Positions 6,283 through 7,750 of a stretch of 7,750 bases of DNA are shown here, piece after piece. Origin of the DNA: an uncultured Porphyromonadaceae bacterium (GTDB lineage: Bacteria > Bacteroidota > Bacteroidia > Bacteroidales > Muribaculaceae); assembly GCA_900546835.1 (NCBI GenBank), contig UREH01000109.1, positions 1 to 7,750 on the forward strand. The letters run 5' to 3'. The notes under the pieces are model-generated. The model had not been told where the DNA came from. It saw nothing but the letters and a program-made list of their open reading frames with translations, and searched no databases. How positions within the stretch are numbered: position 1 is the first letter of the stretch; the number at the start of each line of letters is the position of its first letter. The translations under genes were made by a program, and so were the position numbers.

Positions 6283-7719
6283 CTACTCATTAAGTTTGTT
6301 CAATCTCATCACGATTGAGGTTTGACTTCGACCCATTTTCGCTGCAATATATTTTATACTTTTACCTTCACTATATAGTTTTAGAAGAAATAGATCTGCA
6401 CTTTTTGTCCACTTTTTATTGGCGTTGGGATGTTTTGCATAACTTCGCTCCGTGATTTTTTCAGGATGTAGGAATTCATCAACAAAAACAGAAGGGAAAC
6501 GCTTGTCATATAATACAAAGGTCTTTATCTTGGCTCTTGTTATTGCTACATAGAATAACCTCCGTTCTTCTCCATAAGGATATTGGTCACTCTTTGTTAA
6601 TACATAATTTAGTACGGGGTCATCATTGACAAGAGAGGGGAATCCGTAGGTATCCTTGTTGCATTGCAATATTATCACATAGTCCGCTTCAAGTCCTTTA
6701 GATTTATGGGCTGTTAGAAACTCTATTTTCCGGTTTCTAATAAAATAGTAAAATCGGCTGGCCTCTTTTATGGATTGAAACCTGAATGATAAATAATAGT
6801 CATCAAAAGAGTATCGCCCCAACAGTAATATAGAGCTATCCAAAGGAATCGACGCAACCAACTGTTCGATAACGTTGCAATAATTGGCTCGGTCGTATTC
6901 GTAAAAATACAGTTCAGTCTTTGCCTGAAGGTTAAACGAATGTATGTTCTTTTTAATTTGTGTTCCGTTCCGCTGTATAAACTGCGATGAGAGACTGACC
7001 AGCGGTTCGCCAAAACGGTATGTCGTTTCAATCTTGTTTATATCGGTATGCCCGAAGAAGTCCGGGAATTGGTTGAAAAGAGCCATGTCGCTGCCGGAAA
7101 AACGATATATGGACTGCCAGTCGTCGCCGACACAGTATAGCTTGGCTGGAGGATCGCCCTCTCGGAGAACTTTCAGGAAATTGTAACGGTCAACCGATAT
7201 GTCCTGAAATTCATCAACAATGATATAATCGTATCTCACAGGGTGAAGTGAACGGCATATATCGGTAGCTTGCAGTATCGCATCCGTGAAATCTATCTGA
7301 TTGAGTTTTTTTAGTTCTTCAATATATCTTTCATAAACAGGCTGAAAGATATTCTGTATAATGAACTCATTACGCTCATCATTCATGCTTTGGGCTTGCC
7401 TTATAACCTCATGTATGGATTTGCCGCTTGATTTTATTAATGTTACAAAGGTTACGACAAGCCGGATAAACGACTTTTCCTGCTTGCTGTTGGGAGGCAG
7501 AACCATAGCATATAATTCAGCATCCGTTTTTTCTTTGATAGGGACACCCACATTTCCCAGTTGTATCTTCAGTTTGTCCCTGATGTCGTAATAATGGAAG
7601 TCCGCACTTGAGGTGGTCAATAGTTCAGTACCGAATTTCTCATGTGCAGCCTTTTTCCATGTGATACCGTCGTTGTATTGCCGGTTGGCTTCCTCATAGG
7701 TAATACCTCTGTCTTTGGC
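6283..7719 (-). CDS. Helicase IV (HelD-like) SF1A DNA helicase, N-terminus missing, C-terminal HTH
   Basis: ATP-driven DNA helicase of the UvrD/Rep superfamily, closest in motif wording to E. coli helicase IV rather than UvrD or the Gram-positive RNA-polymerase factor also named HelD. The 478 visible residues (first genuine codon 7717-7719 = residue 1) show motif II D-E-F-Q-D (169-173, at 7201-7215), motif III G-D-D-W-Q-S-I-Y-R-F-S-G-S-D (198-211), T-Y-R-F (233-236), motif V T-A-H-K-S-K-G-L-E-A-D-Y-V-I (336-349) and motif VI E-R-R-L-F-Y-V-A-I-T-R-A-K (385-397). Walker A lies off the contig, so catalytic competence cannot be judged. The apparent GTG start at 7734 is adapter and must be dropped. 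Residues 436-478 form a helix-turn-helix-like tail (K-K-W-T-K, then S-I-K-Y-I-A-A-K-M-G-R-S-Q-T-S-I) that E. coli helicase IV lacks as far as I know. The gene is convergent with rprY and lower in G+C than the rest, suggesting transfer. Role is unknown: DNA repair, or part of a mobile or defence locus. Confidence 0.9.
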   Translation of the reverse strand, partial: AKDRGITYEEANRQYNDGITWKKAAHEKFGTELLTTSSADFHYYDIRDKLKIQLGNVGVPIKEKTDAELYAMVLPPNSKQEKSFIRLVVTFVTLIKSSGKSIHEVIRQAQSMNDERNEFIIQNIFQPVYERYIEELKKLNQIDFTDAILQATDICRSLHPVRYDYIIVDEFQDISVDRYNFLKVLREGDPPAKLYCVGDDWQSIYRFSGSDMALFNQFPDFFGHTDINKIETTYRFGEPLVSLSSQFIQRNGTQIKKNIHSFNLQAKTELYFYEYDRANYCNVIEQLVASIPLDSSILLLGRYSFDDYYLSFRFQSIKEASRFYYFIRNRKIEFLTAHKSKGLEADYVIILQCNKDTYGFPSLVNDDPVLNYVLTKSDQYPYGEERRLFYVAITRAKIKTFVLYDKRFPSVFVDEFLHPEKITERSYAKHPNANKKWTKSADLFLLKLYSEGKSIKYIAAKMGRSQTSIVMRLNKLNE

Positions 7720-7750
7720 CTGTCTCTTATACACATCTGACGCTGCCGAC
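7720..7750. other. Untrimmed Nextera sequencing adapter (not genomic)
   Basis: The complement of the 19-base Tn5 mosaic end lies at 7720-7738, followed by the start of the Nextera read-1 adapter (GACGCTGCCGAC at 7739-7750). With the read-2 adapter at the left edge this forms a complete library-fragment arrangement. Read on the minus strand, it supplies the false residues M-Y-K-R-Q in front of the helicase. Confidence 0.97.

Noticed and set aside
6944..7591. Short plus-strand frames opposite the helicase (6944-7186 and 7361-7591)
   Set aside because: They lie over helicase coding sequence including motifs II and III and have no features of their own.
6283..7719. Helicase as part of a known anti-phage system
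   Set aside because: UvrD-like helicases occur in several defence systems, but no partner gene is visible, the motifs fit helicase IV, and the upstream neighbourhood is beyond the contig.

Overview
The window is a 7.75 kb piece of a Bacteroidota genome, most likely a gut Bacteroidales and perhaps Muribaculaceae (family-level placement is inference). The support is an rprX-rprY two-component pair, a Bacteroidota-type promoter (TTTG, 20 nt gap, TAnnTTTG) before rprX, starts that follow A/T-rich stretches without Shine-Dalgarno motifs, and a secreted 21-residue leucine-rich-repeat protein of a type common in this phylum. Both ends are untrimmed Illumina Nextera adapter (about 1-41 and 7720-7750). 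The biological sequence is therefore about 42-7719, and the two outer genes are cut by the contig edges.

Layout: (1) 42-1930, plus strand, an ABC-F type twin-ATPase ribosome-associated protein lacking its extreme N-terminus. (2) 2094-3152, plus strand, a secreted protein of 12 exact 21-residue leucine-rich repeats plus a half repeat, closed by a strong intrinsic terminator at 3285-3327. (3) 3153-3584, a gene-poor stretch with the terminator, a good promoter, and a long leader holding a nested stem-loop and a possible 20-codon upstream reading frame. (4) 3585-5156 and 5252-5956, plus strand, sensor kinase RprX and response regulator RprY, probably co-transcribed, ending at a second strong terminator at 6002-6044. 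(5) 6045-6282, no gene, AT-rich, a few weak inverted repeats. (6) 6283-7719, minus strand, the C-terminal two thirds or so of a helicase IV (E. coli HelD-like) superfamily 1 helicase with an added C-terminal helix-turn-helix; its Walker A end lies beyond the contig.

Only rprX and rprY clearly work together: RprX should sense an envelope signal, autophosphorylate, and pass the phosphate to the RprY receiver, which then binds DNA. The ABC-F and LRR genes appear to be separate housekeeping and envelope genes. The helicase faces rprY tail to tail and has visibly lower G+C (hand counts of sampled lines about 30-52%, against about 50-60% in the ABC-F gene). This suggests an accessory insertion, or less happily an assembly join.

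I see no convincing new multi-gene system here. The most useful points are the adapter contamination and the false N-terminus it gives the helicase, the structured rprX leader, the unusually regular LRR array with a cysteine ladder, and the helicase-HTH fusion at a composition boundary.
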